From positions 682,001-746,000 of the forward strand of contig NC_008048.1 in the NCBI RefSeq assembly GCF_000013985.1: DNA of 64,000 nucleotides. The letters are read 5' to 3'. The notes under the pieces are model-generated. The model did not search any database. It was not told the origin of the DNA and was given only the letters and a program-made list of their open reading frames with translations. The DNA is from Sphingopyxis alaskensis RB2256 (GTDB lineage: Bacteria; Pseudomonadota; Alphaproteobacteria; Sphingomonadales; Sphingomonadaceae). The translations under genes were made by a program, and so were the position numbers. Position 1 is the stretch's first letter; every line of letters begins with the position of its first letter. Below are positions 1 to 9,468 of this stretch, piece by piece.

Positions 1-25
1 CCCCAGCAATTTCTGCGCCTCGACC
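1..25. repeat. 25-bp duplicate of the sufB 3' end
   Basis: Bases 1-25 are identical to bases 519-543, which encode the VEAQKLLG part of the SufB C-terminus. The repeat may extend left of the window. It places the DUF559 gene between two direct copies of sufB sequence. Confidence 0.9.
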
Positions 26-408
26 CTCTTAAGCCCCTCCCCTTCAGGGGAGGGGTTGGGGTGGGGGCCATCGGCCTGACGCAACGCTTCAGAAATGAAG
101 GCCAACACGCCATCCATGTTCGTCATCACTTCATGGTTCGAAACGCGGACGGTGCGATAGCCCTGCTCCGCTAGCGCCTTGTCGCGGGCGCGATCGGCCG
201 TTTCCTCATGCGTGTCACCATCGACTTCGACGATCAGGTTCGCCGACGCACAGACGAAATCCGCAATGAACCAACCGATCACTTGCTGGCGGCGAAACTT
301 GTGGCCATACAACTGCCCGTTCGACAACTGCCGCCACAGCCGTTTTTCCGGCTCGGTGGGGTTGTTGCGCATCTGGCGCGCGCGGCTTTGCAGTTCGGCG
401 ATGTCCAA
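1..408 (-). CDS. DUF559 endonuclease-like protein (3' end outside window)
   Basis: Minus-strand frame with the DUF559 signature of Vsr-like PD-(D/E)xK nucleases: an N-terminal MRNNPTEPEKRLW segment, the core GWFIADFVC, then LIVEVDGDTHEE, and a C-terminal YRTVRVSNHEVM. The acidic EVDGDTHEE stretch is the probable metal-binding core. The start is uncertain: a TTG at 408 gives an N-terminus like relatives, an ATG lies at 372, and neither has a strong Shine-Dalgarno. The gene lies just downstream of sufB in the same direction and is bracketed by two GC-rich palindromes. The reading frame runs through the left palindrome and then in frame into a copy of the sufB C-terminal codons (VEAQKLLG), so the stop lies beyond base 1. 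Biological role is unknown; DUF559 genes are often solitary. Confidence 0.8.
   Translation of the reverse strand, partial: MDIAELQSRARQMRNNPTEPEKRLWRQLSNGQLYGHKFRRQQVIGWFIADFVCASANLIVEVDGDTHEETADRARDKALAEQGYRTVRVSNHEVMTNMDGVLAFISEALRQADGPHPNPSPEGEGLKRVEAQKLLG
34..55. repeat. GC-rich palindrome, left of DUF559
   Basis: CCCCTCCCC-TTCA-GGGGAGGGG hairpin. It lies inside the DUF559 reading frame, where it encodes a Pro/Gly/Glu-rich tail. Its partner at 431-452 is in the opposite orientation. Confidence 0.85.
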
Positions 409-430
409 GGCCGATAGCCCCCACCCCCGG

Positions 431-452
431 CCCCTCCCCTGAAGGGGAGGGG
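431..452. repeat. GC-rich palindrome, right of DUF559
   Basis: CCCCTCCCC-TGAA-GGGGAGGGG, the reverse complement of the copy at 34-55. It sits between the sufB stop and the DUF559 start. The pair flanks the nuclease gene like the ends of a small cassette. Confidence 0.85.
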
Positions 453-491
453 TGGATAGGCGCTTGGCTTGATCCGTGGGCGAAAGGCTTG

Positions 492-1979
<1,488 letters not shown>

Positions 1980-1983
1980 ATCT

Positions 1984-2484
1984 TTAACTCGTCGCCCCCG
2001 CGAAGGCGGGGGCCGCTATCGTTTGTGCGTGACCTCCAGCGGCCGTGCCGGGAGGCACGTGACTCCCGGCACCCTTCGCGGGGGCGACGGTCAAACTCGC
2101 CAAACTGATCTCTGCCAACGCCCCGCGCACCGCGCCGTTCACGACGCCCCAGTGCGGCTGCACCTTGCAGCTGCCCTCGAGCGAACAATCGTGGCGCCCT
2201 TCGGCAACGCAACTCGTCAGCGCGATCGGGCCTTCGACCGCCTCGATGATGTCGGCGACACTGATCGCCGCTGCGGGCCGCGCGAGCCGCACCCCGCCGC
2301 CGCTGCCGCGCGAGGCGACGAGCAGGCCTGCGCGCGCGAGCTGGCTCACCAGCTTCTGCGCGGTCGGTCCGGGAATCCCCGTTTGCTCCGCCAGCATCGC
2401 GGCGTGAATCGGCACCGATCCGCACTGGCGGGCGGCGGCGCTCATCAGGACCACGGCATAATCGGCAAAGTTGGACAGGCGCAT
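1984..2484 (-). CDS. Rrf2-family SUF system regulator (IscR/SufR-like)
   Basis: A 166-residue Rrf2 protein with an N-terminal winged helix ([38 protein letters not shown]) and three cysteines at residues 92, 100 and 106 ([16 protein letters not shown]), the arrangement that binds a 2Fe-2S cluster in IscR-type regulators. It is the first gene of the suf operon and probably represses it when the cluster is loaded. The last roughly 30 residues, Ala/Gly/Pro-rich, are encoded by an inserted palindromic repeat (1993-2088); the native C-terminus probably ended near residue 132. A palindrome upstream (2521-2533) is the likely operator. Confidence 0.92.
   Translation of the reverse strand: MRLSNFADYAVVLMSAAARQCGSVPIHAAMLAEQTGIPGPTAQKLVSQLARAGLLVASRGSGGGVRLARPAAAISVADIIEAVEGPIALTSCVAEGRHDCSLEGSCKVQPHWGVVNGAVRGALAEISLASLTVAPAKGAGSHVPPGTAAGGHAQTIAAPAFAGATS
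1993..2088. repeat. REP-like inverted repeat inside the SUF regulator gene
   Basis: Perfect 16-bp arms GTCGCCCCCGCGAAGG (1993-2008) and its complement (2073-2088) around about 64 bp. The same arms recur at 45308-45394 and one single arm at 11281-11296. This copy is read through as the C-terminus of the Rrf2 protein. Confidence 0.9.
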
Positions 2485-2520
2485 ATTCTTATCCGTCGCG
2501 TTGCGAACGATTCTTAACTA

Positions 2521-2533
2521 GAGTAAATTACTC
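2521..2533. promoter_or_regulatory. Palindrome upstream of the SUF regulator (probable Rrf2 operator)
   Basis: GAGTAA-A-TTACTC lies 37 bp upstream of the regulator start in an AT-rich stretch that contrasts with the GC-rich surroundings. Position and symmetry fit autoregulation by the Rrf2 protein. No binding data; inference from position. Confidence 0.55.
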
Positions 2534-2606
2534 CACTTATATAGGGGAGGCTCGTTCAGCGTGCAAGCAAGCGCGGCCTCGCGCGCCGATAGAAAAGCTG
2601 CGGTAC

Positions 2607-2644
2607 AAAAAAGGCACCCATCCGGCCGGAGCCGAATGAGTGCC
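2607..2644 (-). terminator. Intrinsic terminator, minus strand
   Basis: On the minus strand, GGCACTCAT and ATGGGTGCC form a stem with one mismatch and are followed by six T. It lies 130 bp left of the IS5-family element and probably once ended the AraC transcript, now separated from it by the insertion. The rest of 2534-2775 holds no convincing gene; an 83-codon frame that starts in the IS is probably spurious. Confidence 0.65.
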
Positions 2645-2794
2645 GAGATGAAGGTCTCAAGTCCTCGTCGAAGAGGATGAGCTCTTCTGGGTCGCAGGCA
2701 TCGATTATGCGCGGCGGACGATTCGCGATTGTATGGAAACGCCAAATCGACGCGACGCGCAATTTTTGATGGTTAGGCTGTAGTGACAATTTAA

Positions 2795-3289
2795 TCATTT
2801 GAGCCACAACATTATGCTTGCGAGTTTGATGAAGCCAAGGAAGTTTGCGGCGAGTTTGTCATAGCGGGTGGCGATGCGTCGCCATTGCTTGAGTTTGGCG
2901 AAGAAGCCCTCGATGCCCCAGCGCTGCTTGTATGCGATGCGGTCGTAACTGCGCTGGACCTTGCGGTGGCGGCGGGGCGGAATGACCGGTTCGCCGCCTT
3001 GTTCGGTGATGAGATCGCACAGGCTGTCGGCGTCGTAGGCGCGGTCGGCCAGCACGTGTTCGGCCTTCAGGCCGCGGATCAGGTCGCAGGCCGGGGCCAT
3101 ATCGTTCTGCTGGCCGGGGCCGAGCATGAAGCGCACCGGCAGGCCGAGAGCATCGACTACAGCGTGGATCTTGGTTCCGAACCCGCCTCTTGAGCGGCCC
3201 AGAGCCTGGGCTTGAACGCCCCCCTTTTTACCCTGGCCCCGGCGGCCTGGGCTTGGGCACGGATTACGGTGGCGTCGATCGCCAGCCAT
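2795..3289 (-). CDS. IS5-family transposase OrfB (C-terminal catalytic part)
   Basis: Carries the remainder of the DDE domain: GGFGTKIHAVVDALGLPVR, VLADRAYDADSLCDL (second Asp), and the Glu-containing RWGIEGFFAKLKQWRRIATRYDKL. It is probably made only as a frameshift fusion with OrfA, so its nominal N-terminus is unlikely to be used. Length and all catalytic residues look intact, so the element may still be active. Confidence 0.85.
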   Translation of the reverse strand: MAGDRRHRNPCPSPGRRGQGKKGGVQAQALGRSRGGFGTKIHAVVDALGLPVRFMLGPGQQNDMAPACDLIRGLKAEHVLADRAYDADSLCDLITEQGGEPVIPPRRHRKVQRSYDRIAYKQRWGIEGFFAKLKQWRRIATRYDKLAANFLGFIKLASIMLWLK

Positions 3290-3567
3290 TCGATGTCGGG
3301 GTCATCGGACACGGCTGCGAATATCCGGTCGATCACCCCCTGTTCGATCCAACGATAATAGCGCCGCTTTACAGTCTGGTAGGGGCCAAATCGCTCGGGC
3401 AGATCACGCCACCGCCCACCCGAATGCGCCAGCCACAGCAAAGCATCCAGAAACCGCCGACCATCGCTGCGCGGTCCGCGCTTGCCCTTGCGGCCACCGG
3501 GCACAAACTCCCGAAGCCGCTCCCACTGATCGTCCCTGAGAACCTCGCCTTCCACACCAGCCTCCAA
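3157..3567 (-). CDS. IS5-family transposase OrfA
   Basis: 136 residues: the N-terminal DNA-binding part (DDQWERLREFVPG, GRRFLDALLWL, GGRWRDLPERFGPY) and the first catalytic Asp region (IEWLAIDATVIRAQ). The frame overlaps OrfB over 3157-3289. A slippery A5G6 run on the coding strand (plus 3219-3229) lies in the overlap; a shift there gives a contiguous protein (GARVKKGGVQAQALGRSRGG). Confidence 0.88.
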   Translation of the reverse strand: MEAGVEGEVLRDDQWERLREFVPGGRKGKRGPRSDGRRFLDALLWLAHSGGRWRDLPERFGPYQTVKRRYYRWIEQGVIDRIFAAVSDDPDIEWLAIDATVIRAQAQAAGARVKRGAFKPRLWAAQEAGSEPRSTL

Positions 3568-3638
3568 AAGCCAGTGTTGAATCAGAACTCGCGTCAGTTG
3601 GGAACCCCTAAATTGTCACTACAGCCTAGAGCGGCGTC

Positions 3639-4526
3639 TTATGTTTCGGACACGATCCGGCCGACCTTGCCGGCCAACTGCTTGCGGCCTCTGGTCGTCG
3701 CCTGCGTGTACAGCGTCGGGTTGCTGAGTTGCCCCGGTGTTGCCCCGGCAAAGCGCTTGATCTCGCGGATCAGGTGCGACTGGTCGTAAAAGGCGTCGCC
3801 AAGCTGCGCCGCGTCCAGCCCTTCGCCGCGCGCCAGCGCCGACGCCGCGCGCACCGCGCGATATTTGCGTGCGAGCATTCGCGGCGGCAGGCCGTAATAA
3901 TGTTTCGTCATCCGCTCGACCGAACGGATCGACATGCCCGTGGCTTCGACCAGCGCGGGCACCTGCGGCGAAGGTGTCGCAGTCAGCCACTCGTCGACGG
4001 TGCGGATGAACCACATGGGCGCGGTCTCGCCGCGCGTCAGCACCTCGCGCGCGAAATTATTGCCGATCACCAGCTTTTCCTCGGCGGTTTGCGCTTGTTC
4101 GAGCGCGGTGGCCACCTCGTCGATCCAGGGGCCGAACAGGTCGGCCGCATCCATCGCATCGTCGGTCAGCTTGTCGGCGTCGTCGCCCATCAGCGCCGCC
4201 CAGCCCGCGGGCAACAGGCCGAATCCGAACATCGTGGTCGGACCGTTGGCGATGGCGCGCACGCGGCCGCTGGTCGGCCCGACGATATTGGCCCGGCACG
4301 CGGGCGAATGATGGCCGTCGGCAAAGACATATTCGCCGTCGGCGACGGTCATGAAACGGAATTGCGGGCGGTCGGCGCGTTCATATTCGTCGAACCGCGG
4401 CACATTGATGCGCGCGACGTAAAAGCTCGACACCATCTCCGCCAGATCGGGATCGGGCGGAAAATAATGAAGCTCGAACGGCGCGCTGCCGCCCACGCCC
4501 GCTGGCGAGGATGATATGTGCGACAT
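3639..4526 (-). CDS. AraC-family transcriptional regulator
   Basis: 295 residues from the ATG at 4526. The C-terminal third holds the paired helix-turn-helix of the AraC/XylS family (VEATGMSIRSVERMTKHYYG; DAAQLGDAFYDQSHLIREIKRF, then the PGQL segment). The N-terminal 190 residues are an undefined sensor domain; the FELHYFPPDPDLAEMVSSFY start recalls DUF6597-like modules. The gene is monocistronic between the IS and a DUF885 gene; target unknown. A longer frame exists to 4622, but the internal ATG gives the more typical N-terminus. Confidence 0.85.
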   Translation of the reverse strand: MSHISSSPAGVGGSAPFELHYFPPDPDLAEMVSSFYVARINVPRFDEYERADRPQFRFMTVADGEYVFADGHHSPACRANIVGPTSGRVRAIANGPTTMFGFGLLPAGWAALMGDDADKLTDDAMDAADLFGPWIDEVATALEQAQTAEEKLVIGNNFAREVLTRGETAPMWFIRTVDEWLTATPSPQVPALVEATGMSIRSVERMTKHYYGLPPRMLARKYRAVRAASALARGEGLDAAQLGDAFYDQSHLIREIKRFAGATPGQLSNPTLYTQATTRGRKQLAGKVGRIVSET

Positions 4527-4627
4527 GACAGACCCAGACCCCCGACGGCCTTTCCCCGGCCGCCTGCTTATCTGAATCAAATCATTTGCTTTTCCGGGGT
4601 GTGCGTCAAGCGCATTCGTCAACCGCC

Positions 4628-6445
4628 TTAACCTTTTTCAGCCGCGATCCACGCATCGACCCGCCGTTCGAGGATATCGAGCGGCACCGGCCCCGATTCC
4701 AGCACGACATCGTGGAAGCGGCGGAAATCGAAGCGTTCGCCAAGCGCCGCCTGCGCGCGCCCGCGCAGCTCCATGATCTTGAGCTTGCCGATGAGGTAGG
4801 CGGTCGCCTGCCCCGGATAGACGATATAACGCTCGATCGCCTTTTCAATATCGCCTTGCGGATTGGGGGTATTGTCCTTCAGATACTGAATCGCCTGTTC
4901 GCGGCTCCAGCGCTTGTCGTGGATGCCGGTGTCGACGACGAGGCGGCACGCGCGCCACAGCTCCATGCCCAGCCGGCCGAAATCGCTGTACGGATCGGTA
5001 TAGAAGCCCATGTCCTTGGCGAGTTCCTCCGAATACAGCCCCCACCCCTCGGTATAGGCGGTGACGCCGCCAAAGCGGCGGAAGGGTGGCAGGCCGGTGA
5101 GCTCGGTCTGCACCGCGCGCTGGAGGTGATGGCCCGGCACGCCCTCATGATAGGCGAGCGCCTCGAGCTCGGTCTTCGACATGTCGTTGAGGTCATAGAG
5201 GTTGACATAATAGGTGCCCGGCCGCGATCCGTCGGGCGAGGGCGACTGGTAAAAGGCCTTGCCCGCCGACTTTTCGCGGAACGCCTCGACGGGTTTGACC
5301 ACCAGCGGCGCCTTCGGCAGCGTGTTGAAAAAGGCGGGGAGCCGTGCCTCCATCGCTTTCACATATTTGTCGACATCGGCCAGATAGGCTTCGCGCGTCG
5401 TGTGATAAAATTGCGGGCTTGTGCGCAGATGGACGAAAAACTCCTGCAAACTGCCCTTGAAACCGACCTTCGTCATGATCGCCCGCATCTCGCCATGGAT
5501 CCGCGCGACTTCGGCGAGGCCGAGTTCGTGGATCTGCGAAGCGGTCATGTCGGTCGTCGTGTAATTGGCGAGCAGCGCTTCATAATAGGCCTTGCCATCG
5601 GGCAGGCGCCAGATGCCGTCGGCGGTCGGCGCCACCGCCTGCTGCCGCTTCATTTCGGCGAGCAGGCGGGCATAGGCCGGACCGGCGCTTTCGGTCCAGG
5701 CCGCCTTGGCCGCGGCGACCAGCCGCGCCTTTTCGGCGTCGCTGACGCCGAGCTTGCCGACCTTCGCCGTAATGTCCTCGATCACCGCATTGTCGGGGCC
5801 GAGCAGATTGCCGATGTCGGAAATCAGATAGGCATAGACCCATTTCGGCGGCTGGATTCCCCGCGCGGCACGTTCGGCCGACTGCGCCGACAGCGCATCG
5901 AGCAGCGGACCGAGCCCGCGGATGCGCGACACATAGGCTTCGGCTTCGGCGACGTTGGCGACGCGATGGATGTTGATGAGAAAGGCGGGCAGCTGGCTTT
6001 GCGCGCCGTTCATCTGGTCGAAGATATAGTCGTGATTGCGGTAAGGGAACAGCCGTTCGGCGCGCGCCGCTGCGGCGTTGAACAGCTCGAACGACAGGGC
6101 TTCTTCGGCGGACAGCGTCGCGGGGTCGAAGCTCGCGCGCATTGCCGCGGCGCTGGCCTGCTGCAATTTGTGGCGCGCGACCGCGGCTTCGTCGCTGACG
6201 TCGTCCCAGCGGCCATAGTCGGCGTCGCGAATGCCGCGATAGGCCTTGCTCTGCGGCGCCAGCGACAGCAGCGCGGCGTCGTAATTTTCAAAGAATTGCG
6301 CAAGATCGGCGCCAGCCGGCACCGCCGCCGCCGGGGGCGGCGTGCTCGCCACGGGGCCGCCCTGCCCGGTCATGGACGCACAGCCCGCCGTGGCAAGCAG
6401 GACAAGGCCGGTGGACAGACGAGCGAGGGTGCGAAGGTGCGACAC
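4628..6445 (-). CDS. DUF885 family lipoprotein (putative metallopeptidase)
   Basis: 605 residues from a GTG at 6445 preceded by GGGAGA. The N-terminus is a lipoprotein signal (RLSTGLVLLATAGC, lipobox ending at Cys 20), so the protein is probably anchored in the envelope. The body matches DUF885: the LRTSPQFYHTTREAYL region and EALAYHEGVPGHHLQRAVQ, whose HExxxxHH pattern is the presumed zinc-binding centre, followed by AYTEGWGLYSEELAKDMG. Members are thought to be peptidases; the substrate is unknown. It diverges from pyrD with about 70 bp between. Confidence 0.88.
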   Translation of the reverse strand: MSHLRTLARLSTGLVLLATAGCASMTGQGGPVASTPPPAAAVPAGADLAQFFENYDAALLSLAPQSKAYRGIRDADYGRWDDVSDEAAVARHKLQQASAAAMRASFDPATLSAEEALSFELFNAAAARAERLFPYRNHDYIFDQMNGAQSQLPAFLINIHRVANVAEAEAYVSRIRGLGPLLDALSAQSAERAARGIQPPKWVYAYLISDIGNLLGPDNAVIEDITAKVGKLGVSDAEKARLVAAAKAAWTESAGPAYARLLAEMKRQQAVAPTADGIWRLPDGKAYYEALLANYTTTDMTASQIHELGLAEVARIHGEMRAIMTKVGFKGSLQEFFVHLRTSPQFYHTTREAYLADVDKYVKAMEARLPAFFNTLPKAPLVVKPVEAFREKSAGKAFYQSPSPDGSRPGTYYVNLYDLNDMSKTELEALAYHEGVPGHHLQRAVQTELTGLPPFRRFGGVTAYTEGWGLYSEELAKDMGFYTDPYSDFGRLGMELWRACRLVVDTGIHDKRWSREQAIQYLKDNTPNPQGDIEKAIERYIVYPGQATAYLIGKLKIMELRGRAQAALGERFDFRRFHDVVLESGPVPLDILERRVDAWIAAEKG

Positions 6446-6515
6446 GATTTTCTCCCGGTTTTTGCGGATATGGCGGGGGCTTGCCATAGCGCCGCCGGGC
6501 GCGCAATGGCGGGCC

Positions 6516-7586
6516 ATGTCGCTTTTCGCTTCGCTCACCGACGCCGCCTATGCGCTCGCCCGCCCGCTCGTCCACGCCACCGATGGCGAGGCCGCGCATA
6601 ATCTGACGCTCGCCGCGCTCCAGCCGCTGCCGCGCGCGCGCCATGCCCTGACCAGCCCGATGCTCGCGACCGAGCTTGCCGGACTGCGCTTCCCCAACCC
6701 GGTCGGGCTGGCCCCCGGTTTCGACAAGGACGCGCGCGTCGCGCATGCGATGCCGCATTTCGGCTTCGGCTTTGTCGAGGTCGGCACGCTCACCCCGCTG
6801 CCGCAGGAGGGCAATCCGCGCCCACGGCTGTTCCGGCTGGTCGAGGATCGCGCGATCATCAACCGCATGGGCTTCAACAATGGCGGACAGGTCGCCGCCG
6901 CCGAGCGCATCGCCTGCCTGCGCCGCCATGGGCTGCCGGTGCCGCTCGGCATCAATATCGGCGCGAACAAGGACAGCGCCGACCGCATCGCCGACTATGC
7001 GAAGGGCACGGCGGCGATGGCGCCGCTCGCCGATTATCTTACCGTCAATATCAGCTCGCCGAACACGCCCGGACTGCGCGCGCTGCAGGACAGGGGGGCG
7101 CTCGAGGCGCTGCTCGACGGCGTCGCCGCGGCGCAGCCGGCGGGGGCGGCGAAGCCCGTCTTCCTGAAGGTCGCACCCGACCTCGAACCCGCCGACATCG
7201 ACGACATTGTGGCGGTGGCGCTCGATAGGGGGCTCGCGGCGGTGATCGTGTCGAACACGACCGTAGCCCGGCCGCCGCTGGCCTCGCGCCACGCCGTCGA
7301 AGCCGGTGGCCTGTCGGGCGCGCCGCTCGCGCAGCTCGCGCTTCAGTGCGTGCAGGATTTCCGCGCCGCGAGCGGCGGCAGGCTGCCGCTGATCGCCGCG
7401 GGCGGGATCGCCTCTGCCGAACAGGCCTGGGAACGCATTCGCGCGGGAGCAAGCCTGGTGCAGGTCTATTCGGCGATGGTCTTTGAAGGGCCGGGTCTTG
7501 CGAGCCGCATCGCACGCGGGCTGGAGACGCTGGCGGCGCGCGACGGGTTTGCGCGGGTGAGCGACGCGGTGGGGGCGGGCGCCTGA
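6516..7586 (+). CDS. pyrD: Dihydroorotate dehydrogenase (quinone), class 2
   Basis: 356 residues. It oxidises dihydroorotate to orotate in pyrimidine synthesis, passing electrons to quinone at the inner membrane. Visible signatures are NRMGFNNGG (FMN site), YLTVNISSPNTPGLRALQ with the catalytic Ser region, VFLKVAPDL, and IAAGGIASAEQAWERIRAGA for the FMN phosphate. The N-terminal extension (residues 1-45, ALARPLVHATDGEAAHNL) is the membrane-associating part that defines class 2. The ATG at 6516 was chosen because the family begins there; the frame is open further upstream. Confidence 0.97.
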   Translation: MSLFASLTDAAYALARPLVHATDGEAAHNLTLAALQPLPRARHALTSPMLATELAGLRFPNPVGLAPGFDKDARVAHAMPHFGFGFVEVGTLTPLPQEGNPRPRLFRLVEDRAIINRMGFNNGGQVAAAERIACLRRHGLPVPLGINIGANKDSADRIADYAKGTAAMAPLADYLTVNISSPNTPGLRALQDRGALEALLDGVAAAQPAGAAKPVFLKVAPDLEPADIDDIVAVALDRGLAAVIVSNTTVARPPLASRHAVEAGGLSGAPLAQLALQCVQDFRAASGGRLPLIAAGGIASAEQAWERIRAGASLVQVYSAMVFEGPGLASRIARGLETLAARDGFARVSDAVGAGA

Positions 7587-7667
7587 GCCCATGCGCTCTC
7601 CCCCCGCAGCGGAGAGAGCGATCAAGCGCCCTTGCACTCCCTCTGTCTCCGCGCCAATGTCGCGTGC

Positions 7668-9359
7668 ATGCTGAACCGTCTCCTCGCGCTCGTCGCCTTC
7701 GTCTCGCTTGCCTGTCCCACGCTCGCCGCCGCTCAGGGCGTCACCTCCTCCGCCGATCCGCGCGCGACCGAGGCGGGGCGCGTCATCCTGCATCAGGGGG
7801 GCAGCGCCGCCGACGCTGCCATTGCCATGGTCGCGGTGCTCACGCTCGTCGAGCCGCAATCGAGCGGGATCGGCGGTGGCGGCTTCATGCTCCATCACAA
7901 TGCGGGCGACGGCGGCATATCGACGATCGACGGCCGCGAAACCGCACCCGCCGCGGCGACCCCCGACCGCTTCCTCGGACCCGACGGCAAGCCGCGCGGC
8001 TTTATGGACGTGGTACCGGGCGGGCTTTCGGTCGGGGTTCCGGGCAATATCCGCCTGATGGAAATGGCGCACAAAAAATGGGGCAAGCTCGAATGGAAGG
8101 CGCTGTTCCAGCCGGCGATCGACCTTGCCGAAGGGGGTTTCGAGGTCACGCCCGCGCTCCACAACTGGCTCGTCCGGTTCGAGCCCGTCTGGAAGGATTT
8201 TCCCGCGGCGCGTGCGATCTATCATGTCGATGGCAAGCCCGCGCCGGTCGGCACGCGGCTCCGCAACCCGGCCTATGCCGCGCTGCTTCGCGACATCGCG
8301 GCGCGCGGCCCCGATGCTTTTTACAGGGGCGCCAATGCGCGCGCGATCCGCGATGCGGTGGCCCGCGCGCCGCGCAATCCCGCGACGCTGACGCTTCAGG
8401 ATCTCGCCTCCTATCGGGCCAGGGAACGCCCCGCCGTCTGCACCAGCTATCGCATCTACAAGGTCTGCGGCATGGGTCCGCCCTCGTCGGGCGCCACCAC
8501 CGTCTTCGGCATATTGGGGATGCTCGAAGGCTGGGACATGAAGGCGATGGGCAAGGACAATCCGATGAGCTGGCATCTGCTCGCCGAAGCGATGCAGCTC
8601 GCCTATGCCGATCGTGCCGCCTATCTTGGCGACGCCGACTTTGTCGATGTGCCGGTCAAAGGGCTGCTCGACAAATCCTATCTCGCCGAGCGCCGTCGGC
8701 TGATCTCGCCCTATGGCGCGGCGGGCCGTTACGAACCGGGCACGCCGCCGGGGGCGACCCCGCGAGCCGCGGCGCCGCCGGTCGACGAGCAGGGGACGAC
8801 ACATTTCGTCGCCGCCGACGCTGCGGGCAATGTCGTCTCGATGACCTCGACGGTCGAAAGCATCTTCGGCAGCCAGCTGATTGCGAACGGCTATTTCCTC
8901 AACAATGAGCTTACCGATTTCGATTTTGTGCCCGCCAGGGACGGGGTTCCGACCGCGAACCGGGTGCAGCCGGGCAAGCGGCCGCTGTCCTCGATGTCGC
9001 CGACGATCGTTTACGGCCCCGACGGCAAGGTCGTGCTCGCGGTTGGTTCGGCGGGCGGCAAGCGTATCATCATGCACGTCACCAAGACGCTGATCGGCGT
9101 GCTCGACTGGGGCCTTGATGCGAAAGAGGCGATTGCGCTTCCCAACCTCTTTTTCGGCCGCCAGGGCGTGCTGATCGAGGATAGTGAGGCGGGGCAGGCG
9201 ATTGCCGCCAAAATGCAGCCTTTCGGCTACAGCTTCACCCCCACCGACCTTGGATCGAAACTCAACGCGATCGAACGCACGGCGGAGGGAATGCGCGGCG
9301 CTGCCGATCCGCGCGGTCCCGGCACCTCGGCCGTCGATGGCGCGCCGCCGCAGGGGTGA
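7668..9359 (+). CDS. ggt: Gamma-glutamyltransferase, periplasmic
   Basis: 563 residues with a signal peptide (MLNRLLALVAFVSLACPTLAAAQG). It cleaves and transfers the gamma-glutamyl group of glutathione and related peptides. The family marks are GGSAADAAIAMV, SSGIGGGGFML, the autoprocessing site EQGTTHFVAAD (Thr 377 would be the new N-terminal nucleophile of the small subunit), and GSAGGKRIIMH. The start at 7668 is the one that begins the signal peptide; the frame is open 12 codons upstream. It follows pyrD by 81 bp, which includes a small hairpin. Confidence 0.95.
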   Translation: MLNRLLALVAFVSLACPTLAAAQGVTSSADPRATEAGRVILHQGGSAADAAIAMVAVLTLVEPQSSGIGGGGFMLHHNAGDGGISTIDGRETAPAAATPDRFLGPDGKPRGFMDVVPGGLSVGVPGNIRLMEMAHKKWGKLEWKALFQPAIDLAEGGFEVTPALHNWLVRFEPVWKDFPAARAIYHVDGKPAPVGTRLRNPAYAALLRDIAARGPDAFYRGANARAIRDAVARAPRNPATLTLQDLASYRARERPAVCTSYRIYKVCGMGPPSSGATTVFGILGMLEGWDMKAMGKDNPMSWHLLAEAMQLAYADRAAYLGDADFVDVPVKGLLDKSYLAERRRLISPYGAAGRYEPGTPPGATPRAAAPPVDEQGTTHFVAADAAGNVVSMTSTVESIFGSQLIANGYFLNNELTDFDFVPARDGVPTANRVQPGKRPLSSMSPTIVYGPDGKVVLAVGSAGGKRIIMHVTKTLIGVLDWGLDAKEAIALPNLFFGRQGVLIEDSEAGQAIAAKMQPFGYSFTPTDLGSKLNAIERTAEGMRGAADPRGPGTSAVDGAPPQG

Positions 9360-9468
9360 ATGCGCCGCACTTGCCCGAATGCGCATCGGGTTATGGCTTC
9401 TAACGTACAGCGAATGACCCTAAGAACGGGGGCAACGAAATAATATCCTCCCGAGGAGAGCGAGAGGC

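Larger units (their letters stand above)
2776..3626 (-). mobile_element. IS5-family insertion sequence, about 851 bp
   Basis: Perfect terminal inverted repeats of at least 18 bp (GGCTGTAGTGACAATTTA at 2776-2793 and its complement at 3609-3626), flanked on both sides by TA (2774-2775, 3627-3628), consistent with a 2-bp target duplication. Inside are two overlapping frames of a DDE transposase joined by a probable programmed frameshift, the usual organisation of the IS427 subgroup. It inserted 12 bp after the stop of an AraC gene. Confidence 0.93.

Noticed and set aside
2518..2807. Two overlapping minus-strand frames (75 and 83 codons)
   Set aside because: One begins inside the IS and runs across a terminator; no ribosome-binding site or family.
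4586..6601. 671-codon open frame on the plus strand
   Set aside because: Antisense of the DUF885 lipoprotein gene, which has signal peptide and metal motif.
6288..9386. 1032-codon open frame on the minus strand
   Set aside because: Antisense of pyrD and ggt; Arg/His-rich composition is the usual mirror of high-GC coding sequence, and the plus-strand genes have clear families.
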